In this document: positions 18,464-27,479 of the stretch, one piece after another | How positions within the stretch are numbered: the stretch's first letter is position 1 | How the letters are laid out: every line of letters starts with the position of its first letter | Position numbers and translations under genes: made by a program | NCBI GenBank assembly: GCA_020638955.1 | Contig: JACKHO010000007.1 | Span: 62,001 to 126,000 of the forward strand | DNA from: Planctomycetaceae bacterium | GTDB taxonomy: Bacteria; Planctomycetota; Planctomycetia; Planctomycetales; Planctomycetaceae | Reading direction: 5' to 3' | DNA length: 64,000 bases | Notes under the pieces: model-generated | Seen by the model: only the letters and a program-made list of their open reading frames with translations | Databases searched by the model: none | What the model was told of the DNA's origin: nothing

Positions 18464-18700
18464 GTGTCACTTCAGGAGAATGTGATTGCCATTGTGAGCG
18501 AGCAACTCAGCGTTTCCGCTGATGAAATTAAGCCGGAAAGCTCGCTCATCGATGACCTTCATGCCGACTCACTCGACTTGGTCGAACTCGGAATGAAGTT
18601 TGAAGAGAAGTTTGGAGTGGCTATTGCTGACGAAGATCAGGAGAAGATCAGAACTGTCGGCGATGCAATTGCCTACATCGAACAACGAGAGAATGGATAA
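18464..18700 (+). CDS. acpP: acyl carrier protein
   Basis: The 78-residue acidic protein starts at GTG 18464 after a strong TAAGGAG site. It has the canonical phosphopantetheine attachment motif DLHADSLDLVEL (Ser36) and the ACP helix pattern 'EIKPESSLIDDL' and 'IADEDQEKIRTVGDAIAYIE'. It carries acyl chains as thioesters during type II fatty acid synthesis in the cytoplasm. fabF starts 3 bp after its stop, so the two are translated from one message. Confidence 0.97.
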   Translation: MSLQENVIAIVSEQLSVSADEIKPESSLIDDLHADSLDLVELGMKFEEKFGVAIADEDQEKIRTVGDAIAYIEQRENG

Positions 18701-18703
18701 CTC

Positions 18704-19948
18704 ATGTTGAGGCGTGTTGTTGTCACCGGTTTGGGTGTCGTCACTTCACTTGGCTGCGAGCTCTCAGAGTTCTGGGAGAAGATTTGCGCCGGGAAAAGTG
18801 GCATTGGCCCCATCCGCCGGTTTGACTGTTCCGACTTTAAAGTCACATTCGGTGGTGAGTTGAATGGATTTCAACTCACCGACCACGTTGACTTACTGGA
18901 CAAAGAGGTTCGCCGTATGGACCGCTTTGTGCAGTTTGGCGTTGCCGCTGCGCAAAAAGCTATTACCTCCGCGAACTTGGACACCGATCAAATCGATGCC
19001 GATCGCGCCGGAGTGCTCATTGGCAGCGGTATTGGTGGTCTGAACGAAATTGAACAACAGCACAACCAGCTTTTTGATCGTGGTCCCACCAAAGTTTCCC
19101 CACTGATGATTCCCAAGCTGATGGTCAACGCCGCCAGCGGAAACGTCTCGGTGCGTTGGAGACTTCGGGGACCATGTAGTGCCGTTGCTACGGCCTGTGC
19201 CTCGGCAACGAACGCCATTGGCGATGCCTTCCGGCTCATCCAGTACGGACAGGCCGATGTCATGGTCACTGGTGGAAGTGAAGCGGCACTCACCCCCATG
19301 GGGTTGTCCGGCTTCGCACGCATGCAGGCACTCTCCACACGGAACGACGCGCCCGAAGCGGCCAGCCGTCCATTTGACAAAGACCGTGACGGATTCGTCA
19401 TGGCGGAAGGTGCTGGCGTTTGCGTTATTGAAGAATATGAGCACGCCGTAAAGCGTGGTGCTCCAATTTTGGCTGAGCTCGTCGGATACGGAATGTCGGC
19501 GGACGGTAGTCACATGACTGCTCCCGACTCGGAAGGGCGTGGAGCCGCCCGTGCCATGGCCCTGGCCATTAAAGACGCCGGTCTCGATCCCTCAGCGATC
19601 GATTACATCAACGCCCACGGCACCAGCACGCCACTGGGTGATGTTGCCGAAATCGCCGCCATTAAGTCGATTCTGGGCGACCATTCCAGCAAGGTGGCTG
19701 TATCGAGCACCAAGAGTCAGCTCGGGCACCTGCTCGGAGCGTCAGGCGGTGTGGAGTTCGTCATTTCGGCACTCGCAATTCGCGACCAGTTGGCACCGCC
19801 AACGATTAATCTGGACAACCCAGATGAGCGTTGCGACCTCGATTTCGTTCCGCACGAAGCCCGCAGCATGGAAATCAACAACATTATGACCAACAGCTTC
19901 GGCTTCGGCGGTCACAATGCCTGCCTGGTGCTGCGTCGGCCTTCCTGA
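18704..19948 (+). CDS. fabF: beta-ketoacyl-ACP synthase II
   Basis: The 414-residue protein has the KAS II signature throughout: N-terminal RRVVVTGLGVVTSLG, catalytic Cys165 in GPCSAVATACASATNAIGDAF, catalytic histidines in NAHGTSTPLGD and in the GHLLGASGG segment, and the C-terminal NSFGFGGHNACLVLRR. It condenses malonyl-ACP with acyl-ACP to extend fatty acids. It has no Shine-Dalgarno of its own and starts 3 bp after acpP, which implies coupled translation. The acpP-fabF order is the usual one in bacteria; the plsX, fabH, fabD and fabG genes are not here. Confidence 0.97.
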   Translation: MLRRVVVTGLGVVTSLGCELSEFWEKICAGKSGIGPIRRFDCSDFKVTFGGELNGFQLTDHVDLLDKEVRRMDRFVQFGVAAAQKAITSANLDTDQIDADRAGVLIGSGIGGLNEIEQQHNQLFDRGPTKVSPLMIPKLMVNAASGNVSVRWRLRGPCSAVATACASATNAIGDAFRLIQYGQADVMVTGGSEAALTPMGLSGFARMQALSTRNDAPEAASRPFDKDRDGFVMAEGAGVCVIEEYEHAVKRGAPILAELVGYGMSADGSHMTAPDSEGRGAARAMALAIKDAGLDPSAIDYINAHGTSTPLGDVAEIAAIKSILGDHSSKVAVSSTKSQLGHLLGASGGVEFVISALAIRDQLAPPTINLDNPDERCDLDFVPHEARSMEINNIMTNSFGFGGHNACLVLRRPS

Positions 19949-19988
19949 AGCGTTGTGGCAAACGTCGTCGCTCGATAGGCGAAAACAC

Positions 19989-20047
19989 AAACACACAGTG
20001 CCAGCATGTTCACCTTCTCAGGTAGCACATGCTGGCACTGTGTGTTT
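19989..20047. terminator. long perfect palindrome, likely bidirectional terminator
   Basis: Two 21-bp perfectly complementary arms (19989-20009 and 20027-20047) enclose a 17-base loop. Each arm ends in a T-rich run when read outward (TGTGTTTTGT rightward, TGTGTTTGTGTTTT leftward). It lies between the convergent fabF and PH-domain genes, so it can terminate both. The arm core is CAGTGCCAGCATGT. Confidence 0.7.
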
Positions 20048-20070
20048 TGTATTGATTGCTACTCACAAGT

Positions 20071-20598
20071 TTAGCTACGCGCCTGGATGTGCTTCAGTGC
20101 TTCGGCTGAGTGTTGGCGTGCGTCGCGCAGTTCGATGATCAAATGAGCGACACGATGCGGGTTTGGAGATGAGGCAATGGTCATCAATTCCCCTCCGCGT
20201 GCGTCCAGCAGGCGGACGTCACCAACTTGATGGAATTGCTGAGAGTCATCAGCGTCAACCTGCACTTCTCCGACGTCGGCCAATTCCACGCGACGATACA
20301 GCGTGGTCCAGAGCACGGAACGTTCCTGCACGCTGTGGTTTGTGATGGTGTAGCTGTTTCCGAAAAGTTTCACCCAGAAATACAACAAGGCGGCAATAGG
20401 AGCCACAATGCCGCCCACAAGCAGCAGCATAGCCATGCGAACAGGGAGAGGCCCAATCGACTGGGCAGAGCCCATCACGCTGCCAATCAGGCGACCAATG
20501 GGATTGCAGGCCACTCCGGGGAATACAAACTCCAGTGGAGCTTCATTTTGGGGCGACACACCGGCAATGGGAGAGGGGGAAACGGTTGTTGCTGTCAT
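20071..20598 (-). CDS. membrane-associated PH-domain protein
   Basis: The 175-residue protein has one clear hydrophobic segment (about residues 52-78, 'VRMAMLLLVGGIVAPIAALLYFWV'). The soluble domain that follows, 'NSYTITNHSVQERSVLWTTLYRRVELADVGEVQVDADDSQQFHQVGDVRLLDARGGELMTIASSPNPHRVAHLIIE', is characteristic of bacterial pleckstrin-homology (bPH2/YdbT-like) domains: 'YtvT.rrv....G......reI.l.rI..V.v......Gdv.i'. Their function in bacteria is poorly known. It is a single gene convergent with fabF. Confidence 0.75.
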   Translation of the reverse strand: MTATTVSPSPIAGVSPQNEAPLEFVFPGVACNPIGRLIGSVMGSAQSIGPLPVRMAMLLLVGGIVAPIAALLYFWVKLFGNSYTITNHSVQERSVLWTTLYRRVELADVGEVQVDADDSQQFHQVGDVRLLDARGGELMTIASSPNPHRVAHLIIELRDARQHSAEALKHIQARS

Positions 20599-20786
20599 GG
20601 GAACGTAAGCAGTTACGAAGGAAAAACTTCCAGACGAACGAACGGAACGGGAAGCCTAGCAAAGCGTCAGGAAACTCGCCAACGTGTGGCAGAATCTTGC
20701 GTGTCTCTTCCATTGAATGAGAAGCCCCCGTTCCGATTGGGGCAGATTCCGATTTCAATCGAATTTCCGCAGCAGCCGCCCCGGAA

Positions 20787-23717
20787 TTAATTCGGAATGG
20801 CGAGCACGCCACGGCCCTCGATGGCGACCGCCTGCGATGCATCTTCTGGTATGGAAACAACTTGCTCCCCATTGTTAGGCCAGTGCACTCGGAGTTCCAG
20901 AGCCTCCGCAGTAACCGGGAGGACCAGTGTTGGTTCGTTGCTTGCCTGATAGCCGCCACCAGCTGTCAGTTGACGGAATTCCTGTTGGCCGTCTCGTTCG
21001 AACTCCACGATGACGCCAGTCGCATCCCGATTCTTCTGTCCCACGAACCGCAGGGTCACTGACTTGTTTTGAGCGGCTGACTGATTCGTCAACAGGGCAG
21101 TGGGGTCATACAGGTGCCCCACCACAATGTCCTTTCGTCCGTCGCGATTCCAGTCGAGTGTGGCAACGGAGCGTCCCAGTTTCGTCTGAGCGAAGTATTC
21201 ACCGACGTTGTTTCCATCCAGTTGGTGAAACTCGTTCCCGTCATATGAGAACAGTTGAGGTGTCATGCGGTACGGGCGGTTGAATCGGGACAAATCATCG
21301 ATGTGTCCGTTGGTCACAAACAGTTCACACTTTCCGTCGAGATCGGCATCGAGCGACTGGGTACCAAACCCCAGGAAATTCCAGGTTGCTTGCTGCAATC
21401 CGTTCCGTTCTGTCGCATCGGAAAAGAATCCTCCGGTCATGTTTTCATAGACCGTGTTCGACTCCGCCAGAAAGTTGGTCACGTGCAGGTCGAATTGGCC
21501 GTCATGATTAAAGTCGTCGACGGCAATCCCCATTGAACCTTCCGCCTTTCCTTGAACGTTGAGCGCCGCTCCCGATGTAATGGCCTCATCGCGCCAGACC
21601 GAGTTGCCATCGTCTTCGCTGGGGCGAAACAGGAAGTTGGGTGTTGTGTCATTGGAAACAAACAGTGCCAATGGCCTGTTGACCGCATCACGAAACGCGA
21701 CGATGCCCAGTCCTTTACCTGTGAGGGCCGACGGGAATTCTTCTCCCACCGCACTGCGGAATTCACCATTCCCTTCGTTAATCCAAATGGAGTCCGACTC
21801 GGCATTGAAATCAAACGGCATGCAAATGGCTGGCGCACCATCCTGTCCCTGGCAGACACGCGTGAAAACATCCGCGCCGGTGACATAGTTGACGTCATAA
21901 ATGTCTGACAGGCCGTCATTATTGAGGTCGGCCATGAGGGTGCTGGTCGTCCATTTCTTCTCATCTGCGAACTGCTCAACCTCCCTCTTTGTGAACGTGC
22001 CATCTCCATTGTTTTCCCAGAGTACATTTGCACCAACGTTGGCGACGTAGAAATCAGGAAACCCATCGGCATTGAAGTCTCCCGTGGCAACGCCCTGACC
22101 GAAGTCGGTATCGGAAATTCGAGCATTCTCTGTAATGTCGATGAACTCCTCACCGTGGTTCAGAAACAACGAATCCGAAGCGTCCTCATTTCCCGGTGGC
22201 CACGTTCCGCCCTGTGTGAACATGAGGTCCGGCAATTCGTCGCGATTCACATCAATCGCAGCAATACCGCCACCAGTGAACTCATACATATGTTGTGTGG
22301 GCTCGGGATTTCCATTGTTGAACGTGAACACCAAACCTCGCGGCGCCGCCTCTTCGGTAAACCGAATTTCGGGGGCCTGCCAGTTTCCGGCAGCAGAAGC
22401 TTCATTGCTTCGTGAAAACTTTGTCGGAACGGGGAACTGCTGCAAATCGAATCCCGTCAACGGATTGAACTTCGGTGCGGTCAACTGGAGCGGTAAGTTC
22501 GAAATCTCGGGTCTGAGGATTTCAATGGCACGAGCCAGTTGGTTGGGGGCAACCTCCGCTTGCCCAGCCGCGGAAACAAGTGCCGTCGCTTCCCAGTAAC
22601 GTCCGACGGACATGTATGCATCAATGAGTGCGAAGAGCTGCTCAGGACCGGGCTGCTGATCGGAGAAGAATGTTCGATTCAGCGTTTGTTCAAACGCCTG
22701 AAGCTCTTCTACCCGTTTGGCCATTTTACCTGCCAGTTCCTGTTCACCGTGCTGAGCCAGCAACTGCGCCATTTGAAACGTAAGTGCATGCGACTCTGGG
22801 TTCATCTGAAGCGCCTCGCCATAACACCGCAGGGCACCGGTGGTGTCTTTGTTTTCTCGCGCCAAGTCGCCCAATGCCTGCCAGGTTTCAGGAGATTCAT
22901 ACGCCACTTGTGGGAGGTCTTCGGACCAATCGACGAGCCCATTCCAGTCTTCTGCCAGAGACAAGTACGTTCCCAGTCGCCCCCAGGCAGTCCCTAAATC
23001 GGGATTTAGTTTGATGGCCTCGCGGACATACTCAATGGCTTGTTCCTGGCGACCGTCTTCAAGTTCAATCCAGGCCAATCCCAGGAGAGGGAGCGGATCG
23101 TCTGGTATCAGCTTGTGTGCCGCTTCCAGCGATTGTTCGTCTCGAATCATGCTCCGTTCGCGCGCCAACAGAATGATGAGGTCGGTCTCTTTACCAGCGC
23201 GAATCAGAGAGAGAATATGTGGAATGGCCTCATGACGACGGGCGGACAATCCCAGGATGCGAGCCAATTCGCGGTGTGCATCGATATTGTCTGGGTTTGC
23301 TTCCAATGCGGCCCGATAGAGCAATTCCCCCTGCGACATTTTAGGAGACGTCTCCAGGCTGGCACGCGCCAACGTGAGTAAAGACGCTGCTGCATCCCGC
23401 TCTGGAAGTTTGTTGAGCAGTTCGATGCACTCCTGAATTTGATCCTGCTTGAAGAGTGCCCGAGCTACCACCACGACGGCATTATGATCTGGAGGTGTTT
23501 TCGATACGAGCGGCTGCAGCAACTGCTCCGCCTGCTGAAACTCTCCCTGCCGCAGTAACTCTTCTGCCTGGGCAACCAATTCGACAGATGAAGGAGGCGC
23601 AGGCTGAAGAAGCCAAAGCACACCGGCAACGGCGGCTCCAATGCCAATAACCGCCAGCCAGAGGAGTGGGCTCTGATACCAGGGACGAGTGGGAGAGGCG
23701 GAAGAATCCTGAGTCAT
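20787..23717 (-). CDS. membrane-anchored TPR/FG-GAP/UnbV (CRTAC1-like) protein
   Basis: The protein has 976 residues from ATG 23717, which overlaps the upstream gene's TGA as ATGA; a longer frame to 23756 is less likely. A signal anchor (residues 17-38, 'PLLWLAVIGIGAAVAGVLWLL') precedes TPR repeats (about 45-400). FG-GAP/VCBS calcium-binding repeats follow ('AIDVNRDELPDLMFTQGG', 'GDFNADGFPDFYVANVGANVL', 'DLNNDGLSDIYDVNYV', 'DDFNHDGQFDLHVTNF'), then a C-terminal ASPIC/UnbV domain ('DATGVIVEFERDGQQEFRQLTAGGGYQASNEPTL...LRVHWPNNGEQ'). It is probably extracytoplasmic, in calcium-dependent protein or glycan binding. It is paralogous to, and coupled with, the gene upstream. Confidence 0.9.
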   Translation of the reverse strand: MTQDSSASPTRPWYQSPLLWLAVIGIGAAVAGVLWLLQPAPPSSVELVAQAEELLRQGEFQQAEQLLQPLVSKTPPDHNAVVVVARALFKQDQIQECIELLNKLPERDAAASLLTLARASLETSPKMSQGELLYRAALEANPDNIDAHRELARILGLSARRHEAIPHILSLIRAGKETDLIILLARERSMIRDEQSLEAAHKLIPDDPLPLLGLAWIELEDGRQEQAIEYVREAIKLNPDLGTAWGRLGTYLSLAEDWNGLVDWSEDLPQVAYESPETWQALGDLARENKDTTGALRCYGEALQMNPESHALTFQMAQLLAQHGEQELAGKMAKRVEELQAFEQTLNRTFFSDQQPGPEQLFALIDAYMSVGRYWEATALVSAAGQAEVAPNQLARAIEILRPEISNLPLQLTAPKFNPLTGFDLQQFPVPTKFSRSNEASAAGNWQAPEIRFTEEAAPRGLVFTFNNGNPEPTQHMYEFTGGGIAAIDVNRDELPDLMFTQGGTWPPGNEDASDSLFLNHGEEFIDITENARISDTDFGQGVATGDFNADGFPDFYVANVGANVLWENNGDGTFTKREVEQFADEKKWTTSTLMADLNNDGLSDIYDVNYVTGADVFTRVCQGQDGAPAICMPFDFNAESDSIWINEGNGEFRSAVGEEFPSALTGKGLGIVAFRDAVNRPLALFVSNDTTPNFLFRPSEDDGNSVWRDEAITSGAALNVQGKAEGSMGIAVDDFNHDGQFDLHVTNFLAESNTVYENMTGGFFSDATERNGLQQATWNFLGFGTQSLDADLDGKCELFVTNGHIDDLSRFNRPYRMTPQLFSYDGNEFHQLDGNNVGEYFAQTKLGRSVATLDWNRDGRKDIVVGHLYDPTALLTNQSAAQNKSVTLRFVGQKNRDATGVIVEFERDGQQEFRQLTAGGGYQASNEPTLVLPVTAEALELRVHWPNNGEQVVSIPEDASQAVAIEGRGVLAIPN

Positions 23718-26686
23718 GGAGTCACTTTCAGTGACTGTGGTTGATGCCCCAGCCACAACGTTCCTACGGAATAACCTTCAACGAGTTCCAATGTACCATC
23801 GATGGGGGGCTTGGTCAGTTTCAGCTCACGGCCTGAAGGCCAACGGACTGTCAATTCCTCGATTTCGCTGGCGTCACCCAAACCAAACTGGAGGAGACGC
23901 TGATTGCTCGCCATGTATCCATCACCACCGACAAGTTGTTTGGAGTAAGTCGCTTCCCCCGCTTTCACGGTGACCACAGCTCCAAACGGGTCGCGTGCCG
24001 TTTCCGTTGCGTGCAGCACCACGCTGACAAAATGCCCGGCGCCCTCTGAAACATTGGTTACGAGTGAAATTGGGTCGCGGACATTCGATACGCAGTAGTC
24101 CATGAGCCCATCCTGGTTCCAGTCGAGCCGAGCCAGCCCCCGTCCCAAGAACTTCTTACCGAAGTAGGGACCGGCTTCCTCGACCGTGAGCTCACGGAAA
24201 CGCATGCGTCCCTCATTCTGAAAGAACTGCGGCAGCATGTGGTACTGCCCGCCTTCTTTCGTGTAGTCGTCGACATCGCCACTGACAACGGCCACGTCGA
24301 CGTTGCCATCGCGGTCGGCGTCGAGGAATTGAGTCCCCCAACTGACAAATGGATAACTCGGAGCCCGAAGTCCGGCGGGATTGGTGGCATCCACAAACAG
24401 GCCATCTGTGTCTTGCAGGTAAAGTGTGTTGGATTCGTCGCGGAAATTTGTGACGAACAAATCGGTGCGACCGTTCCCGTCAATATCGTCCGCAGCGATA
24501 CCCATACAAGCCATTGCCAGGCCGTCTTCATTAAAGGCGAGCCCGGTGGTGAACGCTTCGTTGTACAGCGACATTCCAAATTCGTTGTCAGCAATCCGAT
24601 TTCGCAAGAGGAAATTTGGTACCTGATCGTTGGCAATGAACATGCTCGGTCGGCGTGGTTCGTCCATTTCAAACGCCAGAATGCCAAGTCCTTTGGAGTC
24701 ACCGGTTGGTGTCTCCAAATTCATCCGGGCAAAGGTTCCATCGCCTCGGCTGATGAGCACACGGTCGGGCGTACCATCAAACGCTTTGGGCGAACAGGCC
24801 TTGCCCCCTGCACAAATCATTTCGTAGACATGCGGACCACTGACGTAATTGACATCCACCAAATCGGGCAAGCCGTCGCTATTCAAATCCATGATGAGGC
24901 AACTGGTTGTCCAGTCGTCCAGCACATCTCCAGTGTCGAATTCAGACTCTGAAAACGTGCCGTCGCCGTTGTTGATGAGTAGAGCGTTCCTCCCGACGTT
25001 GGCAACGTACAGGTCCGGAAAACCATCGTTGTTGACGTCACCGACCGAACATCCCTGGCCGAACCCTGTCTCCGAAATGTGTGTCTGCATGGTGACATTC
25101 ACGAATCCATTCTCGCCCGCTTGATTGCGGTAAAGTGAGTCCACCAGCTTGCCGCTCGGCGTTGGCAGCTTCGAACCAGTTTCCCACTCCGATCCTTGCG
25201 GCAAAAATACGTCGGGCGTTCCGTCAACGTCGTAATCCAACACGCCCACACCGCCGCCGGTTTGCTCAAACTGGCGCAGTCCGGGGGTTTCGGCATCGTG
25301 GCCGTTGAAGTACACAAAGTCGATGCCCGCTTGTTTTTCTTCAAAGCGGATCGTTCGTGCGGCGTTCACCACATTCGTGGCGGCAGGGGAATTTCCTTGG
25401 ATGCGGCTGGCAAGCTTTTCGAAAGTCGGAAACGCGGAGTAGTCGACCTGCATTGCCAGATTCTTGTCGGGATGCGTCAATGGAAGCATTTCGTTCAACA
25501 GTGGCTGCCAATTCTCGAAGATTTGAGACGGCCACTCGACATTGGGAATATGCTGCCGCGCATAAAGAGCCCAGGCACAAGCTTCCCAGATTCGCCCGGT
25601 TTGCACCATGAGGTTCGCCATTTCCTGGAGTGCCGCTTCGTCCTGTCCTTTACTCGTAATGACACGGTCGGCCAGTTGAGTCATTTGGATGAGGATTTGT
25701 GCACGTTCATTGAATGGCGCTGCTGCTTCTGTTTCTCCGAGAGCCGTGAGTGCCTGCCCCATTTGGTATGTCGCCCTTCGGTGACTGGGATCCAGTTGCA
25801 GTGCTTGCCAGTAGCAACGCGTAGCAGTCTTCAAATCGTCATGCCGTCGAGCCCATTGGCCCCTCACAAACCAGACGTCAGGATGCAAATCGGCGTCGGG
25901 GGGCAATTGTGCATGCCAATTAAGAAACTCTTCAGTCGACGAATCCAGTATCAATTCACCCAGACTGGCCTGAGCGGCGACCAGACTGCGGTCTTCGGCA
26001 ATGATTTCTCTTAACAGAGGAATTGCCTTGTCGGGAAAACCCTCATTGCGGTAGTGAAAGGCGACAGCCATTTTCACCAGGACGTCATCGGGAGAAACCT
26101 GCTGACATTTATCGAGGAAATCTCCATAGGAAATGGGGCGTTCAAGATCTGCCAGCTCTGCAAGCTCGTTGAGCTTCGAAACGCCAGTCCGTACGAGGAA
26201 GAATCGATGCGGTACCGAACGCCATCGCTGGCCGGAAAAGGCATAGAGCGTCATGAGTCGCTCATGAACCGCTGCGTTACCTGGAACACTCCGTTCCACT
26301 TGCTGGAACAAATTCATTGCCGGCGAGAGGTACCCGGAATGGCGATAGACGTCAGCCGCGTAGAACAGGGCATTGTATGCGTCTTCGCTGCCATCCTGTT
26401 TCACGGCCAAATAGTAGTCAACGGCTTCAAAGGGACGGTCCAGTCTTGTTGCTGCTTCTCCCGCCACAAAGCGGCTCGCGGACCAGTCCTTATCATCCTT
26501 TTCAATTTCGTTGGCAAGCCGTTCCGCCTCTGCGAATTCTTTGTTCTTTAGTGCCGCCTTGGCCGCCTTGAGGGTCGAAACGCTGGACTCGTTCGAGGGC
26601 GCCGATTTGTCTTTCGCGTTGTCGCATCCCGACCAACCCGACAGCAGCAGCAGCAGCAGCAGCGTCCATCGGCAAATGGCGTTCAC
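23714..26686 (-). CDS. TPR/FG-GAP/UnbV (CRTAC1-like) lipoprotein
   Basis: From GTG 26686 the protein has 990 residues; GTG 26704 is an alternative and the frame is open to 26815. The signal is VNAICRW followed by seven leucines and lipobox GWSGC, so it should be a lipoprotein, unlike its membrane-anchored paralogue downstream. TPR-like repeats cover about 35-400. FG-GAP repeats follow ('LDYDVDGTPDVFLPQGSEW', 'GDVNNDGFPDLYVANVGRNALL', 'DLNSDGLPDLVDVNYVSG', 'DDIDGNGRTDLFVTNF', 'LDADRDGNVDVAVVSG'), then an ASPIC/UnbV domain ('DPFGAVVTVKAGEATYSKQLVGGDGYMASNQRLLQFGLG'). Its TGA overlaps the ATG of the next gene by four bases. Confidence 0.9.
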   Translation of the reverse strand: MNAICRWTLLLLLLLSGWSGCDNAKDKSAPSNESSVSTLKAAKAALKNKEFAEAERLANEIEKDDKDWSASRFVAGEAATRLDRPFEAVDYYLAVKQDGSEDAYNALFYAADVYRHSGYLSPAMNLFQQVERSVPGNAAVHERLMTLYAFSGQRWRSVPHRFFLVRTGVSKLNELAELADLERPISYGDFLDKCQQVSPDDVLVKMAVAFHYRNEGFPDKAIPLLREIIAEDRSLVAAQASLGELILDSSTEEFLNWHAQLPPDADLHPDVWFVRGQWARRHDDLKTATRCYWQALQLDPSHRRATYQMGQALTALGETEAAAPFNERAQILIQMTQLADRVITSKGQDEAALQEMANLMVQTGRIWEACAWALYARQHIPNVEWPSQIFENWQPLLNEMLPLTHPDKNLAMQVDYSAFPTFEKLASRIQGNSPAATNVVNAARTIRFEEKQAGIDFVYFNGHDAETPGLRQFEQTGGGVGVLDYDVDGTPDVFLPQGSEWETGSKLPTPSGKLVDSLYRNQAGENGFVNVTMQTHISETGFGQGCSVGDVNNDGFPDLYVANVGRNALLINNGDGTFSESEFDTGDVLDDWTTSCLIMDLNSDGLPDLVDVNYVSGPHVYEMICAGGKACSPKAFDGTPDRVLISRGDGTFARMNLETPTGDSKGLGILAFEMDEPRRPSMFIANDQVPNFLLRNRIADNEFGMSLYNEAFTTGLAFNEDGLAMACMGIAADDIDGNGRTDLFVTNFRDESNTLYLQDTDGLFVDATNPAGLRAPSYPFVSWGTQFLDADRDGNVDVAVVSGDVDDYTKEGGQYHMLPQFFQNEGRMRFRELTVEEAGPYFGKKFLGRGLARLDWNQDGLMDYCVSNVRDPISLVTNVSEGAGHFVSVVLHATETARDPFGAVVTVKAGEATYSKQLVGGDGYMASNQRLLQFGLGDASEIEELTVRWPSGRELKLTKPPIDGTLELVEGYSVGTLWLGHQPQSLKVTP

Positions 26687-26937
26687 TTGGATTCTATCAG
26701 ACACAGCGACTCCAACATGCCAGCGTATAATACTGGCTCGGAACTGGTGGAAATGACAGGCCTCAATTGCGAGCAATTCCGACCAATGACTTCCAAAATG
26801 TCGTAAACAAGCCATTCTACGGGTGCTGATTCCTCGCTTTCAACTACCTGCCAACTAAAATGGCTTGGCGCGAGGTCCAAACGAACGGCCTGTTGGAATT
26901 GTGCTTACGAGTTTCCGCAAGAAGAATGTGAACATTG

Positions 26938-27447
26938 ATGACGAGCGAGGAAATTTTTGACGTGTGCGATGAACATGATGCGGTTGTCGGTCAGGCGCCG
27001 CGGTCCGTTGTACATGCTCAGAACCTCTTGCATCGTGCTGTTCATATTTGGGTGTTGAATTCGGCTGGGGAAATGCTGCTCCAGTTGCGATCTCAGACAA
27101 AGGACCAGTATCCGGGATGTTACACGTCGTCCGCATCGGGGCACCTCGATAGTGGAGAAGATTACGAGACAGCGGCCATTCGAGAACTTCAAGAGGAACT
27201 GGGGCTGTCCGGCAATCTGGAATTTGTCGGCAAGCTGCCCGCTTCGGCGGAAACAGCGTTCGAACACACGGTACTCTATCGCCTGACGACGGACGAGACG
27301 GCTCAGCCGAATCGAGATGAAATCACTGGCCTGGAACTACTTCCGGTCGACGAGATCCTGAATCGACTCAAGCAGTCGCCGGAACTGTTCAGCCCACCAT
27401 TAATTTCACTGCTGGAAGCATTCGCAACCACTTCTGATTTATCATAA
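26938..27447 (+). CDS. Nudix hydrolase
   Basis: The 169-residue protein starts at ATG 26938; a TTG lies directly before it. The Nudix box is complete: GHLDSGEDYETAAIRELQEE, continuing LGL, at residues 68-90, matching GX5EX7REUXEEXGU. The flanking 'EIFDVCDEHDAVVGQAPRSVVHAQNLLHRAVHIWVLNSAGEMLLQLRS' resembles the YfcD/IPP-isomerase-like subgroup. It hydrolyses a nucleoside diphosphate-linked substrate with Mg2+; the substrate cannot be deduced. The gene 32 bp downstream is on the same strand. Confidence 0.93.
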   Translation: MTSEEIFDVCDEHDAVVGQAPRSVVHAQNLLHRAVHIWVLNSAGEMLLQLRSQTKDQYPGCYTSSASGHLDSGEDYETAAIRELQEELGLSGNLEFVGKLPASAETAFEHTVLYRLTTDETAQPNRDEITGLELLPVDEILNRLKQSPELFSPPLISLLEAFATTSDLS

Positions 27448-27479
27448 CATCACCCCAACTCCAGCACTCGAATTGCATC

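Noticed and set aside
25196..26014. 272-codon open frame on the plus strand
   Set aside because: It is antisense to the TPR/FG-GAP lipoprotein gene; no start signal or motif.
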